Shown: positions 1 to 7,893 of the stretch, piece by piece
Layout of the letters: every line of letters starts with the position of its first letter
How positions within the stretch are numbered: position 1 is the stretch's first letter
Source of the DNA: Aliarcobacter sp.
GTDB taxonomy: Bacteria; Campylobacterota; Campylobacteria; Campylobacterales; Arcobacteraceae
Length of the DNA stretch: 36,564 bases
Reading direction: 5' to 3'
Assembly (NCBI GenBank): GCA_017995775.1
Contig: JAGOIF010000014.1
Coordinates: 1-36,564, forward strand
Position numbers and translations under genes: made by a program
Notes under the pieces: generated by a model
The model's input: the letters and a program-made list of their open reading frames with translations, nothing else
Told to the model about the DNA's origin: nothing
The model's database searches: none

Positions 1-84
1 ATTCAAGCACGATATGAAAAATCACTTGCATTAGCATCACTTAATCTAATTTTAGGAAAAAATATAAAAGAGGAAAAAATATAA
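1..84 (+). CDS. TolC-like outer membrane efflux protein, C-terminal end only
   Basis: The first 27 codons are open and end in TAA at 82-84. They read IQARYEKSLALASLNLILGK and then NIKEEKI. The pattern of an Ala/Leu-rich helix followed by LILGKNI is typical of the last helix of TolC-family outer membrane factors. The stop overlaps the ATG of the adaptor gene (TAATG), which indicates translational coupling in one efflux operon. The fragment is too short to prove the family alone. The call rests mainly on its position upstream of an adaptor and an RND permease. Confidence 0.6.
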   Translation: MQARYEKSLALASLNLILGKNIKEEKI

Positions 85-845
85 TGATAAAAATACTATT
101 AGCAACTATTTTTTGCGTAAACTTATTTGCAAATCAACTTGAACTATCAGGAACTGTAATATCTGATAATGAAAAAATCATTACAAGCCGAAATATGGGT
201 TATATTAAAAATGTCTATGTAAGTGAAGGCTCAAAGGTAAAAAAAGGTGATCTTTTATATGAAATTGATTCTTCAAATATTGATTCAAGCAAAAAAGAAG
301 TTCTTTTAAATTTAGAGATACTAAAAAATCAATCTAAAAATATAGAATTAAATCACAATAGATATAAAAGATTACAAGAGCAAGATTTAGTATCAAAATA
401 TGATGTGGAACAATTAGAATTAAACCTTTTAAATACAAAAAATATGATTTCAATAACAAATGCAAAATTAAAAGAAATCGACACACAATATGATTATTTG
501 AAAATAAAAGCACCAAATGATGGCTTAATTATTAAAAAATCAATAAAAGCTGGTGAAATGGCAATGCCTTCAATGCCAGCACTTATATTAACTGATTTAT
601 CAAATCTTTTAATAAAAGCAGATATTTCTGAAACAAACTTAAATAGTATAAAAATAAATCAAAGCGTTGATGTGGAAATTGCATCACAAAATTTTAAAAC
701 AAAAGGTAAGGTTCTAGCAATCATTCCAAATACAAATGGAATGACTCACTCATTTGTTTTAAAAATCTCTTTTGATAAAGAAAATTATAATATTTATCCA
801 GGAATGTACTCAAAAATTTCTATTGATTTATCTAGTACTAATTAG
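84..845 (+). CDS. RND efflux periplasmic adaptor (membrane fusion protein, HlyD/AcrA type)
   Basis: This 253-residue protein would link the inner-membrane RND permease to the outer membrane channel. Residues 1-16 form a signal peptide (IKILLATIFCVNLFA). The first biotinyl-lipoyl half follows (about 38-65, GYIKNVYVSEGSKVKKGDLL). A short alpha-hairpin spans about 70-135. The second lipoyl half is at about 140-160 (IKAPNDGLIIKKSIKAGE), followed by a beta-barrel domain. It is much shorter than AcrA (about 400 residues), mainly because the hairpin is short and the membrane-proximal domain appears reduced. It overlaps the TolC-like stop and ends 8 nt before the permease gene. No N-terminal lipobox cysteine fits, so it is probably soluble or held by the complex. 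The substrate cannot be inferred. Confidence 0.88.
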   Translation: MIKILLATIFCVNLFANQLELSGTVISDNEKIITSRNMGYIKNVYVSEGSKVKKGDLLYEIDSSNIDSSKKEVLLNLEILKNQSKNIELNHNRYKRLQEQDLVSKYDVEQLELNLLNTKNMISITNAKLKEIDTQYDYLKIKAPNDGLIIKKSIKAGEMAMPSMPALILTDLSNLLIKADISETNLNSIKINQSVDVEIASQNFKTKGKVLAIIPNTNGMTHSFVLKISFDKENYNIYPGMYSKISIDLSSTN

Positions 846-853
846 GAATTAAA

Positions 854-2413
854 ATGAATACTAAAATAGATAAAAATTTAAATATTGCAGGAAGATTATC
901 CTTAGGTTTTATAAATCATCCATTGACTTTTATCTTTGGTGCATTTATTTTAGCTTTAGGTTACATTTCACTTCTTGTAATGCCAAGGGAAGAAAATCCT
1001 CAGATAAAAGTAAGTGGTGGAGTTGTAATCGTAGCACTTCCAGGAGCAAAACCAAGTGAGATTCAAAAAGTTATAATTGAACCATTGGAAAAGAAAATTA
1101 GAGAAATTAAAGGTGTTGAAAATATCTATTCATTTGCAAAAGATTCTGTAGGAATCGTTCAAGTTCAATACTTTATTGGAGAAAATAAAGAAGAATCAAA
1201 TCTAAAACTTTACGATCAAGTTATGAGAAATATGGATTTAATGCCACTTGATGCTATGCAGCCTATTATTAAAACTATGGATATAGATACAGATATTCCA
1301 ATAGCAACAATTGCATTTTATAGCCAAAAAGAAAACAACAAAGATTTAATTTCACAAACTGCACTTTACAATGAAGTTAGTAAAATCTCAAAAGAGATAA
1401 ATAAAATAAAAGATGTGGCCTTGGTTGATTTAAAAGGTGAGAAAAAAGAGCAGTTTAATGTTCAAGTTGATGCAAATAAACTATCTGCTTATAATCTCTC
1501 TTTAGCATCTGTTATGAAACAAATTCAATCACTTTCATATAAAACTCCAAATATAACTTCAAGTACACAAGACTCATCTTTAGTTGTTTTTGGAATCAAA
1601 CAAGCAATTGAAAATGTTAAAGATTTAGAAAATCTAATAATCTCTTATAATTTTCAAACTCCTGTTTATCTAAAAGATATTGCACTTATTGAAAAATCTT
1701 TTGATATTCAAAATAAAAAAGAAGCATTAGTTTATATAAAAAATGAAAAAGATGAGTTTCTTGAATCATCACAAGTAACACTAAGCGCTTCAAAACTAAA
1801 AAGTACAAACTCTGTAACAATAAATGAAAATATATTTAAATATATGGATTCAATAAAAGATGAGTTATTAGAAAAAAATATCAAATATATAATCACTAGA
1901 GATGATGGATTTACTGCAAATAATGCAGTAAATGATCTTGTGGCAAATCTTTTGATTTCTATTGTTATTATTGCCATTTTACTTATATTTACACTTGGAC
2001 TTAAAGAAGCGATGATTGTTTCATTGATGGTTCCTATGATTTTATCTTTAACGCTATTTACAGGTTTAATAATTGGTGAAACAATAAATAGAATTACTCT
2101 TTTTGCTCTAATAGTATCTCTAGGAATGCTTGTGGATGCTGCAATTATAGTAATTGAGAATATCCATAGACATAGAAAAGAATCTCCTGGTGTGGATATT
2201 ACAACTATTTCAATAAATGCCACAAATGAAATAGGAAATGCTACAAACGTAGCAACGGTTGCTATTATCATGACATTTATTCCAATGTTCTTTGTAGGTG
2301 GAATGATGGGTCAATTTATGCACCCTCTTCCTGTTTTTGTACCTATTTCATTGGCTATGTCATTGTTTGTAGCTTACGCATTTACACCTTATTTAGTTAA
2401 AAAAATTCTGTAG
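854..2413 (+). CDS. RND efflux permease, N-terminal half (split gene)
   Basis: This 519-residue protein matches the first half of an RND permease: TM1 (about 25-45), a porter domain, then TM2-TM6 (about 365-515). Family landmarks are PREENPQI after TM1 and the TM4 motif GMLVDAAIIVIEN at about 424-436. In AcrB the TM4 motif has two adjacent aspartates (D407, D408). Here the first is kept (D428) and the second is Ala429, as I recall for CusA-type heavy-metal pumps. The gene stops (TAG) directly after TM6. The second half is a separate gene in another frame 8 nt downstream. SD AGGA lies 7 nt before the ATG. The two products probably pair to give the 12-TM protomer. A broken pump gene is the alternative. 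Confidence 0.85.
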   Translation: MNTKIDKNLNIAGRLSLGFINHPLTFIFGAFILALGYISLLVMPREENPQIKVSGGVVIVALPGAKPSEIQKVIIEPLEKKIREIKGVENIYSFAKDSVGIVQVQYFIGENKEESNLKLYDQVMRNMDLMPLDAMQPIIKTMDIDTDIPIATIAFYSQKENNKDLISQTALYNEVSKISKEINKIKDVALVDLKGEKKEQFNVQVDANKLSAYNLSLASVMKQIQSLSYKTPNITSSTQDSSLVVFGIKQAIENVKDLENLIISYNFQTPVYLKDIALIEKSFDIQNKKEALVYIKNEKDEFLESSQVTLSASKLKSTNSVTINENIFKYMDSIKDELLEKNIKYIITRDDGFTANNAVNDLVANLLISIVIIAILLIFTLGLKEAMIVSLMVPMILSLTLFTGLIIGETINRITLFALIVSLGMLVDAAIIVIENIHRHRKESPGVDITTISINATNEIGNATNVATVAIIMTFIPMFFVGGMMGQFMHPLPVFVPISLAMSLFVAYAFTPYLVKKIL

Positions 2414-2421
2414 GATATGAT

Positions 2422-4077
2422 ATGAGATTAGAAAAATTTATTTATAGTATTTTACAAAGTCCTTTTAGATCTTTTATGGTTTATTTTATAACTTTTATAT
2501 TATTTGTTTTAAGTATTGCAACTTTTCCAACAGAAATTATAAAAGCAAAAATGCTTCCAAGCAAAGACTCAGATACATTTTCTATTTATGTGGATTTAAA
2601 AGATGGTTCAAGCATAAGTCAAACAAAAGAAGTTGTACAATGTATTACTAAGCATCTTCAAAAAGATGAAAACATTACAAATATTTCAGCTTTTTTAGGT
2701 GAAGGTCAACCTTTAGATTTTGCAGCACTTGTAAAACAAAGTGCACTAAAAGATAAAGAATCACAAGCTGAAATAATGATAAATATCAAAAAATTAGGAA
2801 ATAGAGATATCACAAGTTATAACCTTGTATCTAATTTAAGACAAGATATTCAAAGTTCTTGTTCTTTATATGATGCAAATATTAAGTTTATAGAACTTCC
2901 AGCAGGTCCTCCAGTTCTAGCTTCCATTGTGGCTGAAGTTTATGGAGGAGATAGTTTTCAAAGTAGAAAAGAGTTCGCTTTAAAAGTGGCTTCAATTTTA
3001 AAAAACCAAGCAACATTAGTTGATATTGATATTCTTGCTGATAAAGATTTTATTATGTACGAACTTGAACTTGATAGTTCAAAAGCGATTATGAGTAATG
3101 TTGATTTAGCTCAAATAAAAAACATTCTTTATTTAGCATTTGAAGGAATGAAAGTAGCTGTAATAAATCAAGCAAATGCTCAAAATCAAATACCAATTTT
3201 TTTAAGACTTGATGATTCAAGATTATTAAAAGATTCAACACAAAATGATTTAAAAGCAAAACTTCAATCACTTAAAATTATAAACGCTCAAGGAAATACA
3301 GTTAGTATTGCAGAGTTTGTAAGTATTAAAGAGATTATAAAAGAACCTACGATTACATCAAAGAATTTAAATTTAATGATAAATGTAATTGCAGAAACTT
3401 CTAAAGATAGTCAAATTTATCCTCTTTTAGATGCAAGAAATGAGATGATAAGTTCATTTGATTCTAATTATGAAATCATAAAAGCTGATATGTTAAATCT
3501 ATCATTTATTGATAAAAATTCAAAAGAAAGATTTGATGTGGTATTTGATGGAGAATTAAAAGTTACTATTGATACATTTATTGATTTAGGTGGAGCATTT
3601 ATAATAGCTTTAGTTTTAATTTTCTTTTTAATGGTTATGTACTATAAAAGTTTTGCAATTTCAGGTGGAATTGTATTATCAAGCTTCGTATCTATTGTGG
3701 GGGTTATTTTTGCTCACGTTATTATGGATTTAATTACATTTGATACTTTTTATCTAACTGCAACTTCACTAATAGGATTTATTGGACTTATTGGAATAAA
3801 CTCAAGGAATTCAACTTTGATTATAGATTTTTCAAAACAACTTGTTGAAGAAAAGAATTTATCTATAAACGAAGCCATCGCAAAAGCAACTGCAACAAGA
3901 TCTAAGCCTATTATTCTGACCGTTCTAACAATGGTATTTGCAAGTGTGCTAATTGCAAATGATGCAGTGTTTGGAGGACTTGGAGTTGCTTTAATTGGTG
4001 GAACTTTAATCTCTTATATTGTGTCTATGTTTTTTGTTCCTGTAATTATCAAAAATCAGTTAAAGAAGATTTTATAA
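2422..4077 (+). CDS. RND efflux permease, C-terminal half (split gene)
   Basis: This 551-residue protein matches the second half of an RND permease: TM7 (about 18-35), KAKMLPSKDSDTFSIYVDL entering the second porter domain, then TM8-TM12 (about 385-548). The TM10 motif GINSRNSTLIIDF places Arg462 where AcrB has the proton-relay Lys940. The ATG has its own SD (AGGA at 2412-2415, 6 nt away), which overlaps the stop of the first half. Translation is therefore likely coupled, giving equal amounts of both halves. The usual cytoplasmic linker between TM6 and TM7 is absent rather than frameshifted. This argues for real gene fission. A hairpin terminator overlaps its stop codon. Confidence 0.85.
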   Translation: MRLEKFIYSILQSPFRSFMVYFITFILFVLSIATFPTEIIKAKMLPSKDSDTFSIYVDLKDGSSISQTKEVVQCITKHLQKDENITNISAFLGEGQPLDFAALVKQSALKDKESQAEIMINIKKLGNRDITSYNLVSNLRQDIQSSCSLYDANIKFIELPAGPPVLASIVAEVYGGDSFQSRKEFALKVASILKNQATLVDIDILADKDFIMYELELDSSKAIMSNVDLAQIKNILYLAFEGMKVAVINQANAQNQIPIFLRLDDSRLLKDSTQNDLKAKLQSLKIINAQGNTVSIAEFVSIKEIIKEPTITSKNLNLMINVIAETSKDSQIYPLLDARNEMISSFDSNYEIIKADMLNLSFIDKNSKERFDVVFDGELKVTIDTFIDLGGAFIIALVLIFFLMVMYYKSFAISGGIVLSSFVSIVGVIFAHVIMDLITFDTFYLTATSLIGFIGLIGINSRNSTLIIDFSKQLVEEKNLSINEAIAKATATRSKPIILTVLTMVFASVLIANDAVFGGLGVALIGGTLISYIVSMFFVPVIIKNQLKKIL

Positions 4078-4087
4078 TCTTCTTTAA
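4060..4087. terminator. Bidirectional hairpin terminator between convergent genes
   Basis: TTAAAGAAGATT (4060-4071) and AATCTTCTTTAA (4076-4087) form a perfect 12-bp stem with the loop TTAT. The stop codon of the RND second half is inside it. A T-rich tract (TCTCTTTCTTTTTAG) follows on the + strand. It separates the efflux operon from the converging minus-strand gene. Confidence 0.7.
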
Positions 4088-4099
4088 CTCTCTTTCTTT

Positions 4100-4804
4100 T
4101 TAGACAATCTTAAAAATAGACTTTTTTGAATACTTTAAAGAGTTTTTTACTAGCGTAATATATTTAGTATTACTTGCTTCTTTTTTTATAAAACCACTAA
4201 GATATGGTTCTAATTTTTGATTAAATATAGTGTAATTTGAGCTTGCATTTGCAAATAAATACTCTTCTTTAGTATTTGTTTTTATAAGATAAAAAAGATA
4301 CAACCACTCTTTATAAAATTTTTCTATTTTTACTGTTTTCGTCTGATTTTTTAATGAATTTATATACTTAACAATTACACATTTTTCAAATTCGAATATG
4401 CTTACATCTTCTGTTTTTATCTCTTGTATTTCTTTAAAAGTATTTATATATAAAAAAGGCAACATCAAAAAAAGAATATTTAATAAATTTTTATCATCAT
4501 TTTTATTAACTTCAAAAAATTCAATATATTTTTTAAAAAAAGCATCTATATTAAATATCACTTCTGGATTTCGTATTTTGCTTTTATTTTTAATTACAAA
4601 ATCAATTTTTTTATACTCTTCTTCACTAATAGAATTATCATGAAATAGTTTAATATTTAATTCTTTTAATCTTTTTGAAAAAATTCTAAAGGTGCCATAG
4701 GATTTATCATTTATATAATCATTTATAAATTCATATATATTATTTTGATTATTAATAATTTGTAGTAATTTACTTTCAAAAATTTCTACTTGATTTTTTG
4801 ACAT
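4100..4804 (-). CDS. Uncharacterised protein, possible degenerate tyrosine-recombinase fold
   Basis: I do not recognise this 234-residue, Lys/Ile/Asn/Phe-rich protein. The stretch FLYINTFKEIQEIKTEDV (about 115-132) resembles the box I region of tyrosine recombinases (TGLRISELLxLxxxDV). A strand-like segment with several lysines and a helix follow, as in that fold. The catalytic Arg is not present, and neither an HxxR box nor a terminal Tyr motif is seen, so it would be inactive if related. I chose the ATG at 4804: AAGGAG lies 4 nt before it, whereas the GTG at 4807 is only 1 nt from the SD. It lies 28 nt downstream of the small gene at 4833-5066 and is probably co-transcribed with it. Confidence 0.6.
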   Translation of the reverse strand: MSKNQVEIFESKLLQIINNQNNIYEFINDYINDKSYGTFRIFSKRLKELNIKLFHDNSISEEEYKKIDFVIKNKSKIRNPEVIFNIDAFFKKYIEFFEVNKNDDKNLLNILFLMLPFLYINTFKEIQEIKTEDVSIFEFEKCVIVKYINSLKNQTKTVKIEKFYKEWLYLFYLIKTNTKEEYLFANASSNYTIFNQKLEPYLSGFIKKEASNTKYITLVKNSLKYSKKSIFKIV

Positions 4805-4832
4805 CACACTCCTTATTATTTAACAAAAAAGA

Positions 4833-5066
4833 TTAAAATTGTGGTTCTTTAATACCATATTTTTCAAACCATCTTGTATTCATCATATCTTCCGTTGATA
4901 ATTTTCTTATGAACTCATCTTCTTGATTTTGAAAGTATAACTCCGTCCATATCTTAGTTAGCCACTTATGCCTTTGCAAAGTTTTGGGATCCATTGTTTT
5001 TTCCCAATCATAAGTACTTTTATTACTAAAATTAAATGTAGGGAAAGCTCTTTGTCTTATAGTCAT
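4833..5066 (-). CDS. Small uncharacterised Trp-rich protein
   Basis: This 77-residue protein matches no family I know. It has four Trp residues, many aromatic and charged residues, no signal peptide and no membrane segment. The centre (DWEKTMDPKTLQRHKWLTKI) looks like a soluble helical protein. The ATG has a strong SD (AAAGGA, 7 nt away). It is likely the first gene of a two-gene unit with the next minus-strand gene. Upstream DNA is extremely AT-rich with several TATAAT-like stretches, so its promoter cannot be placed exactly. The gene looks real because of the SD and a composition less AT-driven than the flanks. Confidence 0.6.
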   Translation of the reverse strand: MTIRQRAFPTFNFSNKSTYDWEKTMDPKTLQRHKWLTKIWTELYFQNQEDEFIRKLSTEDMMNTRWFEKYGIKEPQF

Positions 5067-5305
5067 TTCAGTATCCTTTGTTAATTTAATATTTAAATTA
5101 TGTTATATTTATATATATTTTATATAAAAATTACTAAATAGCTTCTTATTTTTCTATAAAAAAATAATTTTAAAATAATTAATATTTTTTACTGTTTGAA
5201 TAATTTTGTTTGGTTGATTTTTTTATAAATTTGAGTTTTAAGTAGTTTTTAAATTATTAGAATAAAAATAGAGAATTAATGAAAAAAAGTATTTTAAATT
5301 TAGCG

Positions 5306-5330
5306 TTTATGACCTATACAAGGTCATAAA
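5306..5330. repeat. Perfect 9-bp inverted repeat over the GNAT stop codon
   Basis: TTTATGACC (5306-5314) and GGTCATAAA (5322-5330) are exact reverse complements with a 7-nt loop that holds the stop codon of the acetyltransferase gene. On the minus strand the nearest T-run begins about 18 nt past the stem, so it is not a textbook intrinsic terminator. It most likely marks the 3' end of the long minus-strand operon. The remaining 5067-5305 interval is about 85% AT and shows no convincing gene. Confidence 0.5.
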
Positions 5331-5778
5331 CCATTGCGATCTCATCACAAATAGGGAAATGTTTGCATCTAATACAATCAGCCCATATTTTGTTTTCTGG
5401 TATATCTTCTTTTGCAATTGTTCTAAAGCCAATACTTGCAAAAAAACCTTCTTCATAAGTTAAAGATAAAAGTTGTGCAATTCCATACTCTTTTGCTTCT
5501 TTAATACAAACTTCAACAAGTTTTCTACCAAGCTTTAAACCTCTAAAATCTTTTGCAACAACTAAACTTCTTACTTCAGCAAGTCTAGGAGAATGAATAT
5601 GCGTTGCTGTAAATCCAGCCATTTTTCCATCTACTTCAACAACAGTATATGATCTAATTGTTGTAGCCATTTCATCTTCTGTACGTAATAAAATCTTACC
5701 ACTTGCTACTTCTTCTCTTACAATATCTTGCATTTTACTGATATCAGCCACAGTTGGCTTATAAAATCTAATTTCCAA
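5314..5778 (-). CDS. GNAT acetyltransferase, probable short N-acetylglutamate synthase (ArgA-like)
   Basis: A single GNAT domain of 154 residues. The acetyl-CoA-binding segment VVAKDFRGLKLGRKLVE has the R/QxxGxG/A form, and SLTYEEGFFASIGF is the conserved end of the fold. The C-terminus (KIWADCIRCKHFPICDEIAMVYDL) carries a Cys-rich tail that I associate with stand-alone N-acetylglutamate synthases, which acetylate glutamate in arginine synthesis. The TTG at 5778 is preferred because CAGGA lies 7 nt upstream and the product then begins MEIRFYKPTVADI, as in the family. A TTG at 5811 would add 11 residues lying inside engB. It overlaps the end of engB by 11 nt. Another GNAT substrate remains possible. 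Confidence 0.7.
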   Translation of the reverse strand: MEIRFYKPTVADISKMQDIVREEVASGKILLRTEDEMATTIRSYTVVEVDGKMAGFTATHIHSPRLAEVRSLVVAKDFRGLKLGRKLVEVCIKEAKEYGIAQLLSLTYEEGFFASIGFRTIAKEDIPENKIWADCIRCKHFPICDEIAMVYDLV

Positions 5779-6370
5779 ATAAATATCCTGTAATTCTATT
5801 TTGTAAATCAATCATACCTTTTTTCTTCAAGTTTGAAATGAAAATTCCTTCTGGATATTCTCTTTTTAACTTTTCTAAATCATTTCTTTTCAACTTATCA
5901 GTTTTAGTAAATGCTTGAATAATAATTTGATCGCCTCTTTTAATTGATCTTAAAAACTCATCAACATTTTTATCAATCTCAAGTAAAGGATGTCTTGAAT
6001 CAATTAAATGCACAAAAATTTGTAAATTTGGTCTTAATTCTAAATAGGCCGTTAGATTTCTATTCCATTCAGCTTTTAAACTTTTTGCAACTTTTGCATA
6101 TCCAAATCCTGGTAAATCCACAAATCTTGCATATAAATATGGCATTTCAAGATTTTCTGTTTTAAATTTAATTTGAAAATAGTTTATTAGTTGTGTTTTT
6201 CCAGGTGTTGATGATGATTTTGCTAAACCTTTTATATTTGTTAATGTATTTAAAAGCGATGATTTCCCAACATTTGATCTTCCTAAAAATGCAACTTCTG
6301 CTCTATCAGGACTTGGAGAATCATCGATTCCTTGTGCTGATTGTAAAAACTTTGCTTCCGTTATTTTCAT
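5768..6370 (-). CDS. engB: Ribosome biogenesis GTP-binding protein EngB (YihA/YsxC)
   Basis: This essential-type GTPase acts in assembly of the large ribosomal subunit. Its length (200 residues) is normal for the family. G1 is GRSNVGKS at 30-37. The Thr of STPGKT at 54-59 fits G2. G3 is DLPG at 85-88, followed by FGYAK. G4 is TKTD at 155-158. The ATG overlaps the lptA stop (ATGA). The link to lptC-lptA upstream matches the Campylobacter order I recall. Confidence 0.95.
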   Translation of the reverse strand: MKITEAKFLQSAQGIDDSPSPDRAEVAFLGRSNVGKSSLLNTLTNIKGLAKSSSTPGKTQLINYFQIKFKTENLEMPYLYARFVDLPGFGYAKVAKSLKAEWNRNLTAYLELRPNLQIFVHLIDSRHPLLEIDKNVDEFLRSIKRGDQIIIQAFTKTDKLKRNDLEKLKREYPEGIFISNLKKKGMIDLQNRITGYLFGN

Positions 6371-6861
6371 TTATTACTTCCTTTATCTTCACCACGCTCA
6401 ACATTTAGTATAAATCTAACTGGTTTATTTTCACTACCTTTAACTTTTGCTTCACCTGTTAATTGATTTACATAAATAGTATCACCGTAGATTTTTCTAT
6501 CATCATTCTTTTCTTGTATATAACCATTTCCAATAATTGTATACTCTTCTTTTTGTGGAGAATAAATGATTTTATCACCATTACCAACATAATGTTTATC
6601 TTTTGTAACTATTTCAAAATCAGCTTTTCCAGTTGCTTCATATTTTAATGGAACTTTTGCATTATCTTTACTTGTAGTAAAATAAACATCTACTTTATCT
6701 GCATTTAATTTATCTTGACCCATTTTCATCTTTACATTTCCTGTAAAAATTGAAATTCCTTTTTTATCATCTGCTTGAAAATCTTGTGCATCAATTACTA
6801 AAGTTTCACTTTGTGCAAATAAAATTGTTGAGCAAAGTAAAGTTCCAATTAAATATTTCAT
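6367..6861 (-). CDS. lptA: LPS transport periplasmic protein LptA
   Basis: A 164-residue protein of the OstA/LptA family, which forms the periplasmic bridge carrying LPS from LptC to LptD. A signal peptide is visible (MKYLIGTLLCSTILFA), followed by the OstA N-terminal pattern of short repeating beta strands (LVIDAQDFQADDKKGISIFT, then GNVKMKMGQDKLNADKVDVYF). I chose the ATG at 6861: AAAGGA lies 7 nt before it and the signal peptide then starts at the first residue. An ATG at 6900 would add a basic 13-residue extension with no signal value. It lies 13 nt downstream of lptC and overlaps engB by 4 nt. Confidence 0.85.
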   Translation of the reverse strand: MKYLIGTLLCSTILFAQSETLVIDAQDFQADDKKGISIFTGNVKMKMGQDKLNADKVDVYFTTSKDNAKVPLKYEATGKADFEIVTKDKHYVGNGDKIIYSPQKEEYTIIGNGYIQEKNDDRKIYGDTIYVNQLTGEAKVKGSENKPVRFILNVERGEDKGSNK

Positions 6862-6874
6862 TTTTTTCCTTTTT

Positions 6875-7405
6875 TTATTTTTTTGTAACATCAATTTCAA
6901 AATGTGTATTTTTTGCTGTCATATAATCATTATTTATATCCAAGAAAAGTGTATTTCCTTCTAAAATATGATTATTATAAACCCCAACAAAAGGTTTAGA
7001 ATTTTTAGCAGTCTTTTTTATATCATCATAAATTAACTCTTGTGTATCTAATTTTACAAAATTATCTCTTGTATATTTTACATTATTTGTTAAAGTATAC
7101 TCTTCGCCTTTTTTTACAATTAAATCTGCTTTTAATTTTTCATTATTATATTTTTTCGTTGGATCTGTATTTTTTAAAAGTATATCTGCATTAAACATTT
7201 CATCTCTAGTTTTATATCGTACAGCATAAGTAGCTATTACAACCCTGCTTACACTTTTATCAGTTAATGTATACATTATAGGTTTTTCAAATACAACAAT
7301 AGGAGCATCAGTTCCTGCAAGAGTATCTTGTATATTTTTAACAGGAATAAAATATGCAATTAATGCAAAAATTAAAAGAACAAAAGTAAAAGTTTTTACA
7401 GCCAT
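6875..7405 (-). CDS. lptC: LPS export ABC transporter periplasmic anchor protein LptC
   Basis: A 176-residue protein with one N-terminal membrane segment (about 5-23, FTFVLLIFALIAYFIPV) and a beta-rich periplasmic domain typical of LptC. It accepts LPS from the LptB2FG transporter and passes it to LptA. Sequence conservation in LptC is low, so the call leans on size, topology and its place between kdsC and lptA. The ATG overlaps the kdsC end by 10 nt. Confidence 0.8.
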   Translation of the reverse strand: MAVKTFTFVLLIFALIAYFIPVKNIQDTLAGTDAPIVVFEKPIMYTLTDKSVSRVVIATYAVRYKTRDEMFNADILLKNTDPTKKYNNEKLKADLIVKKGEEYTLTNNVKYTRDNFVKLDTQELIYDDIKKTAKNSKPFVGVYNNHILEGNTLFLDINNDYMTAKNTHFEIDVTKK

Positions 7406-7893
7406 GCGTTTAAAAAGTCCTCTTCTAATCCATCTTCTTTAAAAATATATTCAAGCATTTCCCTAACAGCACCTTCTCCACCTTTATTTTTACAAACAAC
7501 GTGCACAAAATCTTTTAAATAGTGTGTTCCATTAGAAGGTGTAAATGAAAGACCAACTTTTTTTAACATATTATAATCATTTAAATCATCACCAATTGCT
7601 GCTACTTGGCTCCAAGATAAACCCTCTTTTTTTAAAATTTCTTCTAAAATTTCTTGTTTATTTTTTATACCTTGATAAAGATAAGTTATATTTAACTCTT
7701 TTGCTCTTTTTTCCACAATTGAAGAATTTCTTCCTGTAATAATTGCAGCTTTCTTACCAAAACTTTTAGTCCAAACAGCTATTGCTAATCCATCTCTTAC
7801 ATCAAAAGATTTTGTTTCTTCACCATTATTTAAATATGTGATTTTACCATCTGTTAAAGTTCCATCTACATCTAAAACAATAAGTTCAATCAT
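7396..7893 (-). CDS. kdsC: 3-deoxy-D-manno-octulosonate-8-phosphate phosphatase (KdsC, HAD family)
   Basis: The enzyme releases phosphate from KDO-8-phosphate to give KDO for the LPS inner core. The 165-residue size and the absence of a cap domain fit the tetrameric KdsC group. HAD motif I is DVDGTLTD (nucleophile Asp8, acid/base Asp10). The motif II region is ITGR at 52-55. Motif IV is GDDLND at 101-106. It overlaps hisB by 4 nt upstream and lptC by 10 nt downstream. Placement next to lptC-lptA supports the LPS role over other HAD phosphatases. Confidence 0.88.
   Translation of the reverse strand: MIELIVLDVDGTLTDGKITYLNNGEETKSFDVRDGLAIAVWTKSFGKKAAIITGRNSSIVEKRAKELNITYLYQGIKNKQEILEEILKKEGLSWSQVAAIGDDLNDYNMLKKVGLSFTPSNGTHYLKDFVHVVCKNKGGEGAVREMLEYIFKEDGLEEDFLNAWL

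Noticed and set aside
1732-2271. A 179-codon open frame antisense to the first RND half.
   Set aside because: It mirrors the TM-coding region of a clear RND gene. Long antisense frames are expected there and it has no SD or family features.
5067-5313. The long AT-rich gap was examined for an origin, a small RNA or a CRISPR leader.
   Set aside because: No repeated boxes, DnaA-type clusters, stable GC-bearing hairpins or repeat-spacer pattern are visible apart from the one inverted repeat reported.
5279-5329. A 16-codon + strand ORF (MKKSILNLAFMTYTRS) ending in the 5306-5330 hairpin.
   Set aside because: Only a weak GAGA before the ATG, very AT-rich surroundings and no downstream gene on that strand to regulate.
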